Shown here: positions 20,902 to 30,817 of the stretch, piece after piece
Numbering within the stretch: the stretch's first letter is position 1
Layout: the number at the start of each line of letters is the position of its first letter
Assembly (NCBI RefSeq): GCF_000586475.1
Contig: NZ_BAWJ01000020.1
Coordinates: forward strand, 1-59,095
Direction of reading: 5' to 3'
From: Psychrobacter sp. JCM 18903
GTDB lineage: Bacteria; Pseudomonadota; Gammaproteobacteria; Pseudomonadales; Moraxellaceae
Length of the DNA stretch: 59,095 nucleotides
The notes under the pieces: generated by a model
What the model was told of the DNA's origin: nothing
Database searches by the model: none
Seen by the model: the letters and a program-made list of their open reading frames with translations, nothing else
Position numbers and translations under genes: made by a program

Positions 20902-21300
20902 AATCGGATATTCCTATCAATCAATAAGGGTAGGACAAAAGAGCAAAAAAGGGGAGTGATTATCAATCGATCAACGATCTGATTAAAGTCGGTCACGTTA
21001 ATAAAGGAGTAGCGATGGTCTTTACCATTACTATTATATTCAGTAGCATATGTTAAACCATGTAACAATATAATAACAAGACTACCGACAATTAACCATC
21101 TACTACACCAATAAAATGTAAAATTAGTCATTATGAGTATTGATTTATAGATCGATCCTTGTTGAGTTTATCTAGATTAGAAGACATTTATATAAAGTTT
21201 AACCCTAATTAATAAAAGTTCATTATAGAAGTGAGTAAAAATAGAAGTCATTAAAAGTGACTGATTAAAAAATGGATTAAATTATTCTCGTGAGTAATAT
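20902..21300. other. pilT/yggS divergent intergenic region
   Basis: About 400 bp of AT-rich DNA holding both promoters; no gene I would support. Confidence 0.5.
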
Positions 21301-22017
21301 ATGAAAGAAATAGAAAATAACATTGATAGCCAAAATCTGATTGCGAGCTGGCAGCAAGTGAGTAAGCAAATCACTCAAGCGTGTGAGCATGCGGCACGAC
21401 AAGCAGATAGTGTGACGTTGCTGGCAGTTTCCAAGACCAAACCAGCTGATATGATTGCTACTTTGGCTCAGCAAGGACAGCAGCACTTTGGTGAAAATTA
21501 TCTGCAAGAAGCCATCGAAAAAATCGATACGCTAAAACGACAGCCAGAAACTAAAGGCATTGTTTGGCATTATATTGGTAGTATCCAGCGCAATAAGACC
21601 CGTGATATTGCTGAGCATTTCGATTGGGTACAAACGGTTGAGCGTGACATTATTGCTCAACGCCTAAACGACCAGCGCCCAGCTGAGCTACCCCCACTGA
21701 ATGTATTGATTCAGTTGAATATCGATAACGAAGAAAGCAAATCAGGCTGCCTGCCAGCACAGCTACCTGATTTGATAACTGCTATCAAGGGGTATGACAG
21801 ATTACAGCTGCGAGGTTTGATGATTATTCCTGCTAAGGAAGGTACAGACGCTTTTACCCGTACCAAGCAGTTATTTGATGAGATTAAAGAGGCTCATGCA
21901 GAGCTAGATACTTGGGATACACTGAGCATGGGCATGAGCGGTGATATGACAGAGGCGATAGCCAGTGGTTCAACGATGGTGCGCGTTGGTAGCGCCATAT
22001 TTGGCGCACGAGCTTAA
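21301..22017 (+). CDS. yggS: PLP homeostasis protein YggS (PROSC)
   Basis: Pyridoxal-phosphate-binding protein that buffers PLP and amino-acid pools, cytoplasmic. Intact, 238 aa. Seen: PLP lysine motif LLAVSKTKPADMI, QHFGENYLQEAIEKI, HYIGSIQRNKTRDIAEHFDWVQTV, LIQLNIDNEESKSG, LRGLMIIPAKE and the phosphate-binding end LSMGMSGDMTEAIASGSTMVRVGSAIFG. Start at ATG 21301. Divergent from pilT, a conserved neighbour. Confidence 0.95.
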   Translation: MKEIENNIDSQNLIASWQQVSKQITQACEHAARQADSVTLLAVSKTKPADMIATLAQQGQQHFGENYLQEAIEKIDTLKRQPETKGIVWHYIGSIQRNKTRDIAEHFDWVQTVERDIIAQRLNDQRPAELPPLNVLIQLNIDNEESKSGCLPAQLPDLITAIKGYDRLQLRGLMIIPAKEGTDAFTRTKQLFDEIKEAHAELDTWDTLSMGMSGDMTEAIASGSTMVRVGSAIFGARA

Positions 22018-22028
22018 ATTTTTATTTA

Positions 22029-23302
22029 TCAGACAGTCTCATCCATTCTAGTCACCAGCATCTGAGTGATTTTGAGATTGTCCGTTGCGATAATCTCAAA
22101 TCGATAATTGGCATACTCGATAGTATCGGTTTTCTTTGGAATCTTGCGTAGCATATACATCATAAAGCCACTAATGGTTTCATAGTTCTGACTGCGTGGT
22201 AGATTAACGATATCTAAAGCGCGTACGACGTCTTCGATAGGAGTCATGCCATCGATTAGCCACGAGTTGTCAGTACGTTGAACAATGGGTTGCTCCTCCA
22301 AGGTGACAAGCTCGCCCATGACGATACTCATCACATCTTTAAGCGTGATGACACCCACTACCAATCCATACTCATTCACGATGACGGCAAAGTCAGCGCC
22401 TGTAGATTTAAACATCTCTAATACTTCAAACAAGGACAAGGTATCAGGAACGAAGAGTGCAGGTTTTAGTAGGGCTTTGTCTGTTAAGCTGACCTCTTGC
22501 TGGTTAAGAACCAATGCCAAAAAGCTGCGCGACTCTACATAACCAATAATGTGCTCTAGATCATCTTCCTGACAGACCAAAAACTTGTTATGTGGTTGTT
22601 CAATCATCACTTCAACGACTTTTTCAGTGCTCGTTTTGGTATCAAAATAAACAATGTTTTCACGTGGATTCATCACCGACGTTACGGTGCGCTCTTGCAT
22701 ATCAAAGATATTTTCTATCAGATGATGTTCTTGTTTTTTGAGTACGCCAGCTTCAGCACCAGCATCCATGACAGCATAAATATCTTCTGGCGTCATATCG
22801 TCTTGCCTTATGGTTGAAATACCCAGTAATTCAAAGATGACATTTGCTGCACCATCAAATATCCAAATCACAGGTTTGAATATAAAAATCAATAGCATCA
22901 TTGGTCGTACGAGACGTACAGCGATAGCTTCAGTGTTTGACATCGCCAATCGTCTGGGCATCAAATCAGCGAGCAGAGAAAACAAACTGGTGATCAGCAC
23001 AAATGATATGACGGATGACACTGCTTCATTCTTCACCAAAAGCTCTAGATAAGGCTAATAGCTGACTCACCGACCGCACCAGCTGAGATAGCGACGGCAT
23101 TCAAAACCACTTGTACGACAGTAATAAAACTGCCAGGGTGCTCTTGCATTTTAAGGACGTCAAATGCGCGGACATCCCCTTCTTTTGCCATGATTTGTAG
23201 CTTAATTTTGCGACCAGCAGCGATGGCTATTTCGGCAGCGGATACAAAGGCACTTAGGGCAAGCAATAAAAGAAGAAAGATACTAGCGGTTAGCAAACTC
23301 AT
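22029..23302 (-). CDS. CNNM/CorC-type membrane protein with CBS domains (frameshifted)
   Basis: UPF0053/HlyC-CorC family, inner-membrane DUF21 domain plus cytoplasmic CBS pair and CorC_HlyC domain; members are linked to Mg/Co or Na export. Seen: TM1 SIFLLLLLALSAFVSAAEIA, AAGRKIKLQIMAKEGD, further helices, MTPEDIYAVMDAGAEAGVL, HHLIENIFDMQERTV-SVMNPRENIV (CBS1), a second CBS with FAVIVNEYGLVVGVITLKD, and the C-terminal domain ending in ITQMLVTRMDE. The frame changes near 23045: GESAISLI then LIELLVKNEAV, one base lost. Repaired length about 425 aa. It ends 12 bp from the convergent yggS stop. Confidence 0.9.
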
Positions 23303-23424
23303 GACATACTCGGTAAAAAATATAGGGATTAAAATAATTGAAGTTAAAGAATGAATGGATTAGAAGTACAAAAAGAAAGTGTTGTTTATAACAGCTTGGC
23401 ATTGAAAATAGGTTTATAGAAACT

Positions 23425-23449
23425 AAAAAAGCTGGGTAAGCACCCAGCT
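23425..23449 (-). terminator. Terminator after nadE
   Basis: On the minus strand AGCTGGGT-gctt-ACCCAGCT followed by TTTTTT. Confidence 0.85.
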
Positions 23450-23549
23450 AATCATCAAGAAATTTGATTTTTTATAAAAGTATTAAATTAGCCATGTTGC
23501 TCGCGTTCTATATAATAAAAGTAGGGCAAGTAACAATGGCTAATCTAAT

Positions 23550-25241
23550 TTAGCCTTTTACTGACCATTTATTCACTAATGGATAACGACGTTCACGTCC
23601 AAAGGCTTTATGGCTAATTTTGGTACCGATTGGCGCTTGTAAACGCTTATATTCGCTATTGTCTACCATCTGGATGACTTTTGCGACCAGTTCAGCGTCA
23701 AAACCTTTATTAATGATGTCTTGATAGCCCATATCTTCATCGATGTATGACATTAAGATGCCATCTAATACATCATAGTCAGGCAAGCTGTCTTGGTCTT
23801 TTTGGTCTGGGCGTAACTCAGCAGATGGCGGGCGAGTGATTACGCGCTCAGGGATGACAGGAGTGTCTTCCAAACGGTTGCGATAACTGGCCAATTTATA
23901 AACCTGCGACTTATAAACATCTTTTAACACATCAAAGCCGCCTGCCATATCACCATATAATGTCGAATAGCCAACCGCCAACTCAGACTTATTACCGGTG
24001 GTGATGACCAAGTGCCCAAACTTATTGGACAGCGCCATCAGTACCACACCGCGCGCACGCGCTTGGATATTTTCTTCAGTGGTGTCTGCTGGCGATTTGT
24101 TAAATAGTGGGGCTAAGGTATGACGGATACCTTCAACCGCATCAAAAATAGGACAAACCGTATAAGAAACATTTAAGCGGCGAGCCTGTGCTTGAGCATC
24201 TTCTAGACTAATCTGAGAAGTATATTCATAAGGCATCATCACCGCATATACCTTGTCAGCACCCAAAGCATCAACAGCGATACATAACGTTAAGGCAGAA
24301 TCAATACCACCTGATAGACCAAGGATAATACCAGTGAATCCTGAATGGTTGACATAATCACGCAGGCCAACGACCAGTGCTTGATACATCTCTGACTCAC
24401 GGCTCAGTGTTAATGGCGCTTTAGTTTGACTATTAAACTTGGCAGTTTTGACGTCTAAAGTGGCAAGAAGTAACTGATTCATAAAACGTGGTGCTTCGTG
24501 GGCAACGCTACCATCAGCTTGCACCGCCATAGAACCACCGTCAAATACCAAGTCGTCTTGACCACCAACGGCATTGACATAGACGATAGGCAAATTATTC
24601 TCACGGCTACGCTTAGCCAGCATCGTTTTACGATTGTCTTGTTTTTCGATCTCAAAAGGTGAGGCGTTCAAGCTAATAATCAGATCAGCACCTTGCTTTT
24701 TGAGCTCGGCAATAGGGCCTTTTTCCCACAAGTCTTCACAGATGAGCAGACCGATTGTGATGCCTTTATAGTCAAATAAAACTTGGTTACGACCTTTATC
24801 AAAATAACGACGCTCATCAAATACGCCATAATTTGGCAAGATTTGCTTATGATAAAAGCCTTTTTGATGACCATTATGCAAGATAGCAGCAGAGTTGAAA
24901 GTACCATGATGGTCGACATGTGGATAACCGACAATCATCACGATGTCATCGATATCACTTAAAGTAGACAAGGCGCTTTTGATGCGACCAGATAAACTTG
25001 GGCGTAGTAATAAATCTTGCGGTGGGTAACCTAATAAAGCAAGTTCTGGGAAAATAATGACATCCGCACCTTGCTCGCGAGCTTGCAATGCGAGTGCACG
25101 CATTTTTTCAGCATTGGCAGTGATATCACCAACCAAAAAATGCGACTGAGCCAATGCAAAAGTAACGGTTTCTTGGGTTTTATTGGTCTTACTGGCCTCA
25201 GTTGAGGGAGTTATATTGGGATTATCATTGTCTTTTGACAT
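23550..25241 (-). CDS. nadE: Glutamine-dependent NAD+ synthetase
   Basis: Last step of NAD synthesis: ATP-dependent amidation of deamido-NAD using glutamine. Intact, 563 aa from ATG 25241. Seen: N-terminal nitrilase-type amidase with Glu in FPELALLGYPPQDLL, Lys in FYHKQILPNYGVFDERRYF and Cys in LLICEDLWEKG; C-terminal synthetase with the P-loop GLSGGIDSALTLCIAVDALG and TTGNKSELAVGYSTLYGDMAGG. The start at 25241 has AGGA nine bases upstream; an in-frame ATG at 25286 has no better site and adds 15 atypical residues. Confidence 0.95.
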   Translation of the reverse strand: MSKDNDNPNITPSTEASKTNKTQETVTFALAQSHFLVGDITANAEKMRALALQAREQGADVIIFPELALLGYPPQDLLLRPSLSGRIKSALSTLSDIDDIVMIVGYPHVDHHGTFNSAAILHNGHQKGFYHKQILPNYGVFDERRYFDKGRNQVLFDYKGITIGLLICEDLWEKGPIAELKKQGADLIISLNASPFEIEKQDNRKTMLAKRSRENNLPIVYVNAVGGQDDLVFDGGSMAVQADGSVAHEAPRFMNQLLLATLDVKTAKFNSQTKAPLTLSRESEMYQALVVGLRDYVNHSGFTGIILGLSGGIDSALTLCIAVDALGADKVYAVMMPYEYTSQISLEDAQAQARRLNVSYTVCPIFDAVEGIRHTLAPLFNKSPADTTEENIQARARGVVLMALSNKFGHLVITTGNKSELAVGYSTLYGDMAGGFDVLKDVYKSQVYKLASYRNRLEDTPVIPERVITRPPSAELRPDQKDQDSLPDYDVLDGILMSYIDEDMGYQDIINKGFDAELVAKVIQMVDNSEYKRLQAPIGTKISHKAFGRERRYPLVNKWSVKG

Positions 25242-26048
25242 TGTTATTGTTCCTATCGATATATGGTTTAAAATTTGTTGGGTCATTGTTGATTTAAAAT
25301 AAAATCAAAGTAAATCCGAAATTCACTCAAAATAGCACTCTGTCATATCGAATTCTAATAGTGAACCGAGATGATGAGCTTGCTTACGCACAGTATCCAA
25401 CATTGTAACGCCCCTCTACAGGTTTGATCTTATGATAGTCTATAGAAGGACGATGAAAGAGGGCTGTAGCGCATCGTCTGAAAAATGTTATATATGTAGA
25501 ATGATCCAGATAAATAAGAACAAACGAATTTAATGCTATTAAAAAGCTTAAAATAATTGCTTTAGTATAGCATCAATTATCGTTGCAAATAGAACGCGCC
25601 AGTGAATTACCTTTCAATAGGTCAGTTTACAGTATGAATGTAAAATATCCTTTTAGTGCATTGTTTTTACATGTTAAATCTATGTGTCAACTTCTATCTA
25701 TTAATGTCATCATCTAGTAAGCTTATACAGAGAAAGTTGTAAGTAAAGATTACAACATATCGTTATATCATTATCGTATTTTGCGGCATAATAAGCCGTG
25801 ATAATCGCTTGATATTTATCTTGCGTTAGTCAAAACTATCGTCCGTAAGTATGTTACGGTATGCTACGATTTGATGCTCTCAAAGCAGGTTTACTGGTAC
25901 GGATTGTTTACACCCCTCGCTAATGAATACCGCTAATGGACAGGGTCTTTTTATGGGCACCGTCTGTGAGTTGATATTCATCACACATTTATAAACTTGC
26001 CAGCAAGGTCGCGATAGATCTTCGCTGTCTGCTCTTGGTTTATACGCT
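25242..26048. other. Long intergenic region with several small dyads
   Basis: About 800 bp between divergent nadE and the AI-2E-family gene. I see no coding sequence. Small dyads stand out: GTTGTAA-7-TTACAAC at 25736-25756 and CCGTAA-5-TTACGG near 25843-25859. They could be operators or weak hairpins. Confidence 0.5.
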
Positions 26049-27176
26049 ATGATTGAAAATTGGACAAAAGAATTTATTATTCAGCGCCTATTGGCTATTA
26101 CTCTGTTGGTGGTGCTGTTCGTACTGTGTTTTCAAGTGGTACAGTTTTTTATTGTACCCGCATTATGGGCGGCGATTTTAGCGTATGTTACCTTTCCTAT
26201 TTATAACTTTTTTTACGAAAAAGTAAAGCTGAGTCCTAATTTTAGCGCTGCTATTATGACGGTGAGTATCTCCTTAATGATAGGTGTGCCACTGGTTATC
26301 GGTGTTTTTATTCTACAGCAAGAAGCCTTGAGTCTAATCAGTAACTTGATTTATCGTATAAAAGTGGGCTATTTAGATGTGCCTGATTCTATTAAAGATA
26401 TGCCTATCATCGGTCAGCAAGTGAAAGATGTGCTGTGGAGAATCAATAAAAACCCAGAAGGGACGTTAGAGGCGTTTCGTATTTGGGTACAGTCACATTT
26501 ATATTATGGCAAAGTAGCATTTGATGTGGTGTTTAGCGGTCTTGCCAAGTTAGGTATGGCGCTGATGACGTTGTTTTTCTTTTATCGTGATGGTACCAGT
26601 TTGGTGCGTCAAATTCGCCAAGCACTGCGTAATATCATTGGCAATCGCATTGATGGTTATATTGATTCTGTGGGTACGACCACGCGTGCGGTGGTTTATG
26701 GTATTGGTTTGACGGCATTGGCGCAAGCACTGCTCGCAGGTGTGGGTTACTACTTCGCTGGTGCACCAAGTCCTATCTTACTCACTATCGTAACCTTTAT
26801 TATCGCCCTGATTCCGTTTGGCACGCCATTTGTGTGGGGCGGTGTATCCATTTGGTTGTTAAGCCAAGGTCATACTGTAGAAGGAATTGGCTTGGCACTA
26901 TGGGGCACTTTGGTTATCAGCTGGGTTGACAATCTCATCCGTCCTATTGTGATTAGTGGCGCGACCAAAATCCCTTTTATTATTATTTTTATTGGTGTAT
27001 TAGGTGGTCTAACGGCTTTTGGCTTTGTTGGTTTGTTTATCGGTCCTGTGGTGCTAGCCATCGGATTGGCGGTATGGCGAGAATGGATATCGCAGCATAA
27101 AAATGAGATATTTGCCCCGCAGGATTTGGTATTGTCTGACAACCAAACGTTGCCACCAGTCAATGAATCAGAGTAG
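26049..27176 (+). CDS. AI-2E family transporter (PerM/YdiK type)
   Basis: Inner-membrane permease of the AI-2E exporter family; individual members export AI-2, act as Na/H antiporters or have unknown roles. Intact, 375 aa. Seen: N-terminal helices (VVLFVLCFQVVQFFIVPALWAAI read in two pieces), a large central loop, then a C-terminal helix block with ALAQALLAGVGYYFAGAPSP, ALIPFGTPFVWG, WGTLVISWVDNLIRPIVISG and the conserved GGLTAFGFVGLFIGPVVLAI ending. The C-terminal signature PIVISGATKIPFIIIFIGVL fits the family well. Only 12 bp separate it from pdxB, suggesting co-transcription. Confidence 0.9.
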   Translation: MIENWTKEFIIQRLLAITLLVVLFVLCFQVVQFFIVPALWAAILAYVTFPIYNFFYEKVKLSPNFSAAIMTVSISLMIGVPLVIGVFILQQEALSLISNLIYRIKVGYLDVPDSIKDMPIIGQQVKDVLWRINKNPEGTLEAFRIWVQSHLYYGKVAFDVVFSGLAKLGMALMTLFFFYRDGTSLVRQIRQALRNIIGNRIDGYIDSVGTTTRAVVYGIGLTALAQALLAGVGYYFAGAPSPILLTIVTFIIALIPFGTPFVWGGVSIWLLSQGHTVEGIGLALWGTLVISWVDNLIRPIVISGATKIPFIIIFIGVLGGLTAFGFVGLFIGPVVLAIGLAVWREWISQHKNEIFAPQDLVLSDNQTLPPVNESE

Positions 27177-27188
27177 AGGCACATAGTC

Positions 27189-28342
27189 ATGTTAAATAAG
27201 AATACTGCAAGCGCTATGCAAAATAGAGCGAAATCTATTGACAGCATTACTATCGTGGCCGATAGCAATATCGCAAGCTTGGATGCGTTTTTTAATGCTT
27301 CGATGCTTGGGCAGGCGTCTGAGCAGACGGTCAATATAATCACCGTCGCTGGACGCGATATCAATGCGCAGTTGCTCGCAGACGTTCAGCCTGATGTGCT
27401 GTTGATACGCTCGGTGACGCCAGTAAGTGAGGCACTGCTAGCCAATAATAACAGCGTAAAATTTGTCGGTTCGGCGACTATCGGTACCGATCATGTCGAT
27501 CAAGACTATTTGGCGGCGCGAAATATCACTTTCGCCAATGCGGCTGGATGTAGTAAACATTCTGTTGCACAGTATGTCTTGACGGCGATTTTGACGTTGC
27601 GTCCGCACTATTGGCAGCAATCCACGAAGCCATTAACATTGGGCATCATCGGACTTGGTAATATTGGTAGTACGCTAGCTCAATATGCCAATGATTTAGG
27701 CTGGCAAGTACTAGGCTATGATCCATTACTGCCTACCTCGAATACGAATAATGCCAGCCTTGAGCAAGTGCTTAGCCAAAGCGATGTAGTGAGCTTACAT
27801 GTGCCTTTAACCGATAAAGATACTACAAACCCTAGTGGCAGTGATTATCCAACAAAGCATCTGATTGACGCAAATGCGCTGGCAATGATGCCTGCGCATA
27901 CCTTGCTGATTAATAGTGCGCGCGGACCAGTCATTAATGCGCGTGATTTAGAAGCAGATATTGAACGCACAGATCGCCAAGTAGTGCTCGATGTGTTTGA
28001 GTTTGAACCAGAGATTTCTGAGTGCTTATTGTCCAAATTGCTATCGCCACTCCTCATATCGCAGGCTATACGGTCGAAGGTAAGTTGCGTGGTACGCAAA
28101 TCATCTATGACGCTTTATGTGAAAAGTTAGCAGTCTTGCCTGTATTGTCGATGCATCAGTTGCTACCGCTCAATACTTATCTCTGGTCTGAGCTAAAAGC
28201 ACATCCAGACAGATTACAGAAGTTTTACGATATCATGCACGATGATGCTGCACTAAGAAGCAAACTGGCTGACGGTCAAGTAAGTACTGACTTTGATCAG
28301 TTGCGCCGAGATTATCACTTACGCCGTGAATGGCAGTGGTAA
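27189..28342 (+). CDS. pdxB: Erythronate-4-phosphate dehydrogenase PdxB (frameshifted)
   Basis: Second step of the DXP-dependent pyridoxal-5'-phosphate pathway, NAD-linked. Seen: D-2-hydroxyacid dehydrogenase fold with FVGSATIGTDHVDQDYL, ITFANAAGCSKHSVAQYVL, NAD motif LGIIGLGNIGSTLAQYAN, catalytic LLINSARGPVINARDL and LDVFEFEP, and in a shifted frame the catalytic His segment IAIATPHIAGYTVEGKLRGT plus the PdxB-specific C-terminal domain. The frame changes near 28020-28030, one base lost after EPEISE. Repaired length about 384 aa. The N-terminus is some 20 residues longer than usual. yggS elsewhere in the window also serves PLP metabolism. Confidence 0.92.
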
Positions 28343-28414
28343 AAGTTAGGCAGCCCTCAACCCTAAAGTAGCATCTGAGAACTTATTCTTATCCTTTAAT
28401 TGCAGTAAATAATA

Positions 28415-29439
28415 ATGACCCAAGAAAGTAACTCTTCTTCAAAACCCAGCTATGCGCCGACCATGACATTGGCAATGGCTCAGCAGCGTGCGCAATTGAT
28501 GATCACCGTTCGTCAGTTTTTCGCCACGCATCAAGTGCTTGAAGTGCAAACACCGCTACTATCGCAGGCTGGCAATACTGATACTTTCTTACAATCAGTT
28601 GCCGCGCAAGTGACGTATCAAGATAAACCTTGTACTTATTATTTGCATACTTCACCTGAGTTTGCCATGAAGCGTTTACTTGCCAGCTGGCAAGTGCCTA
28701 TATATCAAATTTGCTCCGTATTTCGAGATAACGAAATAGGCGTACGCCATAATATCGAATTTACCATGCTTGAGTGGTATCAGCCGAATTATAGTCTGGA
28801 TGATATGGCGGCTGAGCTAAGTGAGTTATTAGCGGCGCTTTATGGGCATTCAGTGGTGATGAGTCATTACCGCTATGTTGATGCGTTTATGGATTTCGTC
28901 GGCATACATCCGCTGACAGCTAGCCTTGATGCCCTGCAAGCAGTAGCAGAAGATAAGGGTTTGACAGGTTTTGATTTCAATAGTGATTTGGATAATACAG
29001 AAGATGGCGAAACAGAGGTTCGTCAAAGCTGGCTGGATTTGCTGTTCAGTCATGCGGTCGAGCCAAACTTGGGTCACGACTTACCGACCTTGATTATAGA
29101 ATATCCACCTGCCACGGCGGCACTGGCAAAAACAGCGTTGATAAAGAGGGCAATACAGTCGCTAAACGTTTCGAGCTGTATATCAATGGTATTGAGATTG
29201 CCAACGCTTATGATGAGCTAGCAGATGGACAAGCGTTAAGAGAACGGTTTGAGCAAGACAATCAACTGCGTAAGCGTCATAACCTGCCACAAATGCCAAT
29301 CGATGAGCATTTATTAGCAGCGTCTGATGCTTTAATACCCTGTAGCGGTATTGCCGTTGGTATCGATAGATTACTCATGGTAATCACAGGCGCGAATAGC
29401 TTAGAAGATGTGATTTCTTTTCCAAGCGGTTTGGCCTAG
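28415..29439 (+). CDS. epmA: EF-P lysyltransferase EpmA (GenX/YjeA), frameshifted
   Basis: Lysyl-tRNA-synthetase paralogue that attaches beta-lysine to elongation factor P. Seen: lack of a tRNA anticodon domain; class II catalytic core with QVLEVQTPLLSQAGNTDTFL, YYLHTSPEFAMKRLLASW, ICSVFRDNEIGVRHNIEFTMLEWY (motif 2) and, in a shifted frame, FELYINGIEIANAYDELAD and the motif 3 region GIAVGIDRLLMVITG. The frame changes near 29133 (AKTA to VDKEGNTVAKR), one base lost. Stop at 29437-29439 after FPSGLA. Length about 341 aa if repaired. It follows pdxB by 72 bp. Confidence 0.93.
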
Positions 29440-29492
29440 TCGATTATTGAGAGACTTAATACAGTTGCCACTTATTTGACAAGCCTATTAGA

Positions 29493-29528
29493 AAAAAGCG
29501 AGTAACCCATTAGGCTTACTCGCTTTTT
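29493..29528. terminator. Bidirectional terminator after epmA
   Basis: AAAAAGCGAGTAA / TTACTCGCTTTTT with a ten-base loop, between convergent genes. Confidence 0.88.
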
Positions 29529-29554
29529 CGTTTTAATCGCTGTAAAGTTGATTC

Positions 29555-30193
29555 TTATAATTTTGCAATCGCTTCATCAATCGCAGTCTCACCGTTATGC
29601 ATACTAAACACTTTCTTGACGGTATTATTGGCATTTAGGACGGCTGCCAGAGTAGTCGCCACATCGGCAATTGAATTTTCTCCAGCATTATCATCGTTAA
29701 TAGTGACTTTACCAGTTGCTTCGCGCTCTTTTAGCGCCCCTGCTTGAACGATGGTGTAGTCAAGGCTACTATTATTAATCAACCACTGATCCGCATAATG
29801 CTTGCAGATATAATATTCTTTTAGGTCAGCAATACCAGCATTGTCCCATTTACTGGTGTCTAACGAAAAGACGGTGCTAAGCATAATATAGCGCTTAATG
29901 CCTTTGTCCTCTGCGGCTTGCATGGTTTTGACCGCCCCATGTAAATCCACTTCTAAGACGTCTTTACCGCCAGACCCTGCAACGAAATAGACAGCGTCAA
30001 TGTCTTGATCAATTTGCTTTTGTATAGCCTCTTTTTCGGCAGTGATATCTAAATCGAGTGGGCTATAATTGTCATCGGTAAACAATTTTTCTTTTTGGCG
30101 TGTCGTGCCAATAACTTGATGGTCATCCGCTAATAGCTGCTTAACCAAATCCGTACCCACTCGACCACTTGCCCCAATTACTAAAATTTTCAT
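29555..30193 (-). CDS. NAD(P)-binding epimerase-like oxidoreductase
   Basis: Atypical SDR / NAD(P)H-binding (NmrA-like, YwnB-type) protein, cytoplasmic. Intact, 212 aa from ATG 30193. Seen: Rossmann motif ILVIGASGRVGTDLVKQLL at the very N-terminus, DAVYFVAGSGGKDVLEVDL, RYIMLSTVFSLD, and YTIVQAGALKEREATGKV. TAGGA seven bases upstream of ATG 30193 decides the start; an upstream in-frame start at 30265 lies inside a terminator hairpin. No catalytic Tyr-x-x-x-Lys is clear, though YICKHYADQWL could provide one. Substrate unknown. Confidence 0.75.
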   Translation of the reverse strand: MKILVIGASGRVGTDLVKQLLADDHQVIGTTRQKEKLFTDDNYSPLDLDITAEKEAIQKQIDQDIDAVYFVAGSGGKDVLEVDLHGAVKTMQAAEDKGIKRYIMLSTVFSLDTSKWDNAGIADLKEYYICKHYADQWLINNSSLDYTIVQAGALKEREATGKVTINDDNAGENSIADVATTLAAVLNANNTVKKVFSMHNGETAIDEAIAKL

Positions 30194-30253
30194 TGTCATT
30201 CCTATTCTTATGTACGTTATCGTTGTTGTAAAAACTGGATATAGCGTATCAAG

Positions 30254-30286
30254 AAAAAACGGCACACTTCGTTATGAAGCGTGCCG
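30254..30286 (-). terminator. Terminator after the yaiI-like gene
   Basis: On the minus strand CGGCACGCTTC-ataac-GAAGTGTGCCG followed by TTTTTT. Confidence 0.8.
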
Positions 30287-30367
30287 ATTGCATAGTGTTT
30301 GGTTATGGCGTGTATACAGTTTGCAAAGTGAATAAGATCAAAAAACCAAAGACAAAGCGTGTGAAAA

Positions 30368-30817
30368 CTAGCGTACCAACTTGTTTAATCCATCAGCAAA
30401 AGCTTTTTTGTCACGATCGCCATAAGGTTTTTGACCACTCATTTCTTGTAGATCGAGCACGCCAGTACCGCGCATGGTATCCATAAAATCACGCATATTG
30501 AGCTTTTGCTTGATGTTATTTTTGTCGTAGACCATGCCGCGTGTCGTCAATACCATACCACCTTTGTCCAAAATGTCATTAGCCAAAGGAATGTCGCTAG
30601 TAATAGCTAGATCGCCTGGCTGTATTTGCTCAACGATATAATCATCGGCTTTATCAAACCCTGATGGCACCACGGTCATGACAAGCAGTGGTGACTTACG
30701 CAGTTTGATCGGCTGATTGGCGACGAATATTGCCATGGTTTGCGTGCGTTCAGCAGTTTTGATAATCAAATCTTTGGCAATCAATGGCACCGAATCGGCA
30801 TCTACCCAAATCTGCAT
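30368..30817 (-). CDS. yaiI: DUF188 (YaiI/YqxD) family protein
   Basis: Conserved PIN-like-fold protein of unknown function. Intact, 149 aa. Seen: MQIWVDADSVPLIAKDLI opening with the acidic DAD motif, FVANQPI, VPSGFDKADDYIVEQIQPGDLAITSDIPLANDIL, and RGMVYDKNNIKQKLNMRDFMDTMRG. Its ATG (30815-30817) overlaps the purK stop by one base (TAATG), pointing to translational coupling. Confidence 0.88.
   Translation of the reverse strand: MQIWVDADSVPLIAKDLIIKTAERTQTMAIFVANQPIKLRKSPLLVMTVVPSGFDKADDYIVEQIQPGDLAITSDIPLANDILDKGGMVLTTRGMVYDKNNIKQKLNMRDFMDTMRGTGVLDLQEMSGQKPYGDRDKKAFADGLNKLVR

Noticed and set aside
20880..21131. Leftward 83-residue frame upstream of and overlapping pilT
   Set aside because: Overlaps the pilT start and its ribosome site, has no ribosome site of its own that I can see, and two chance hydrophobic stretches are common in AT-rich DNA.
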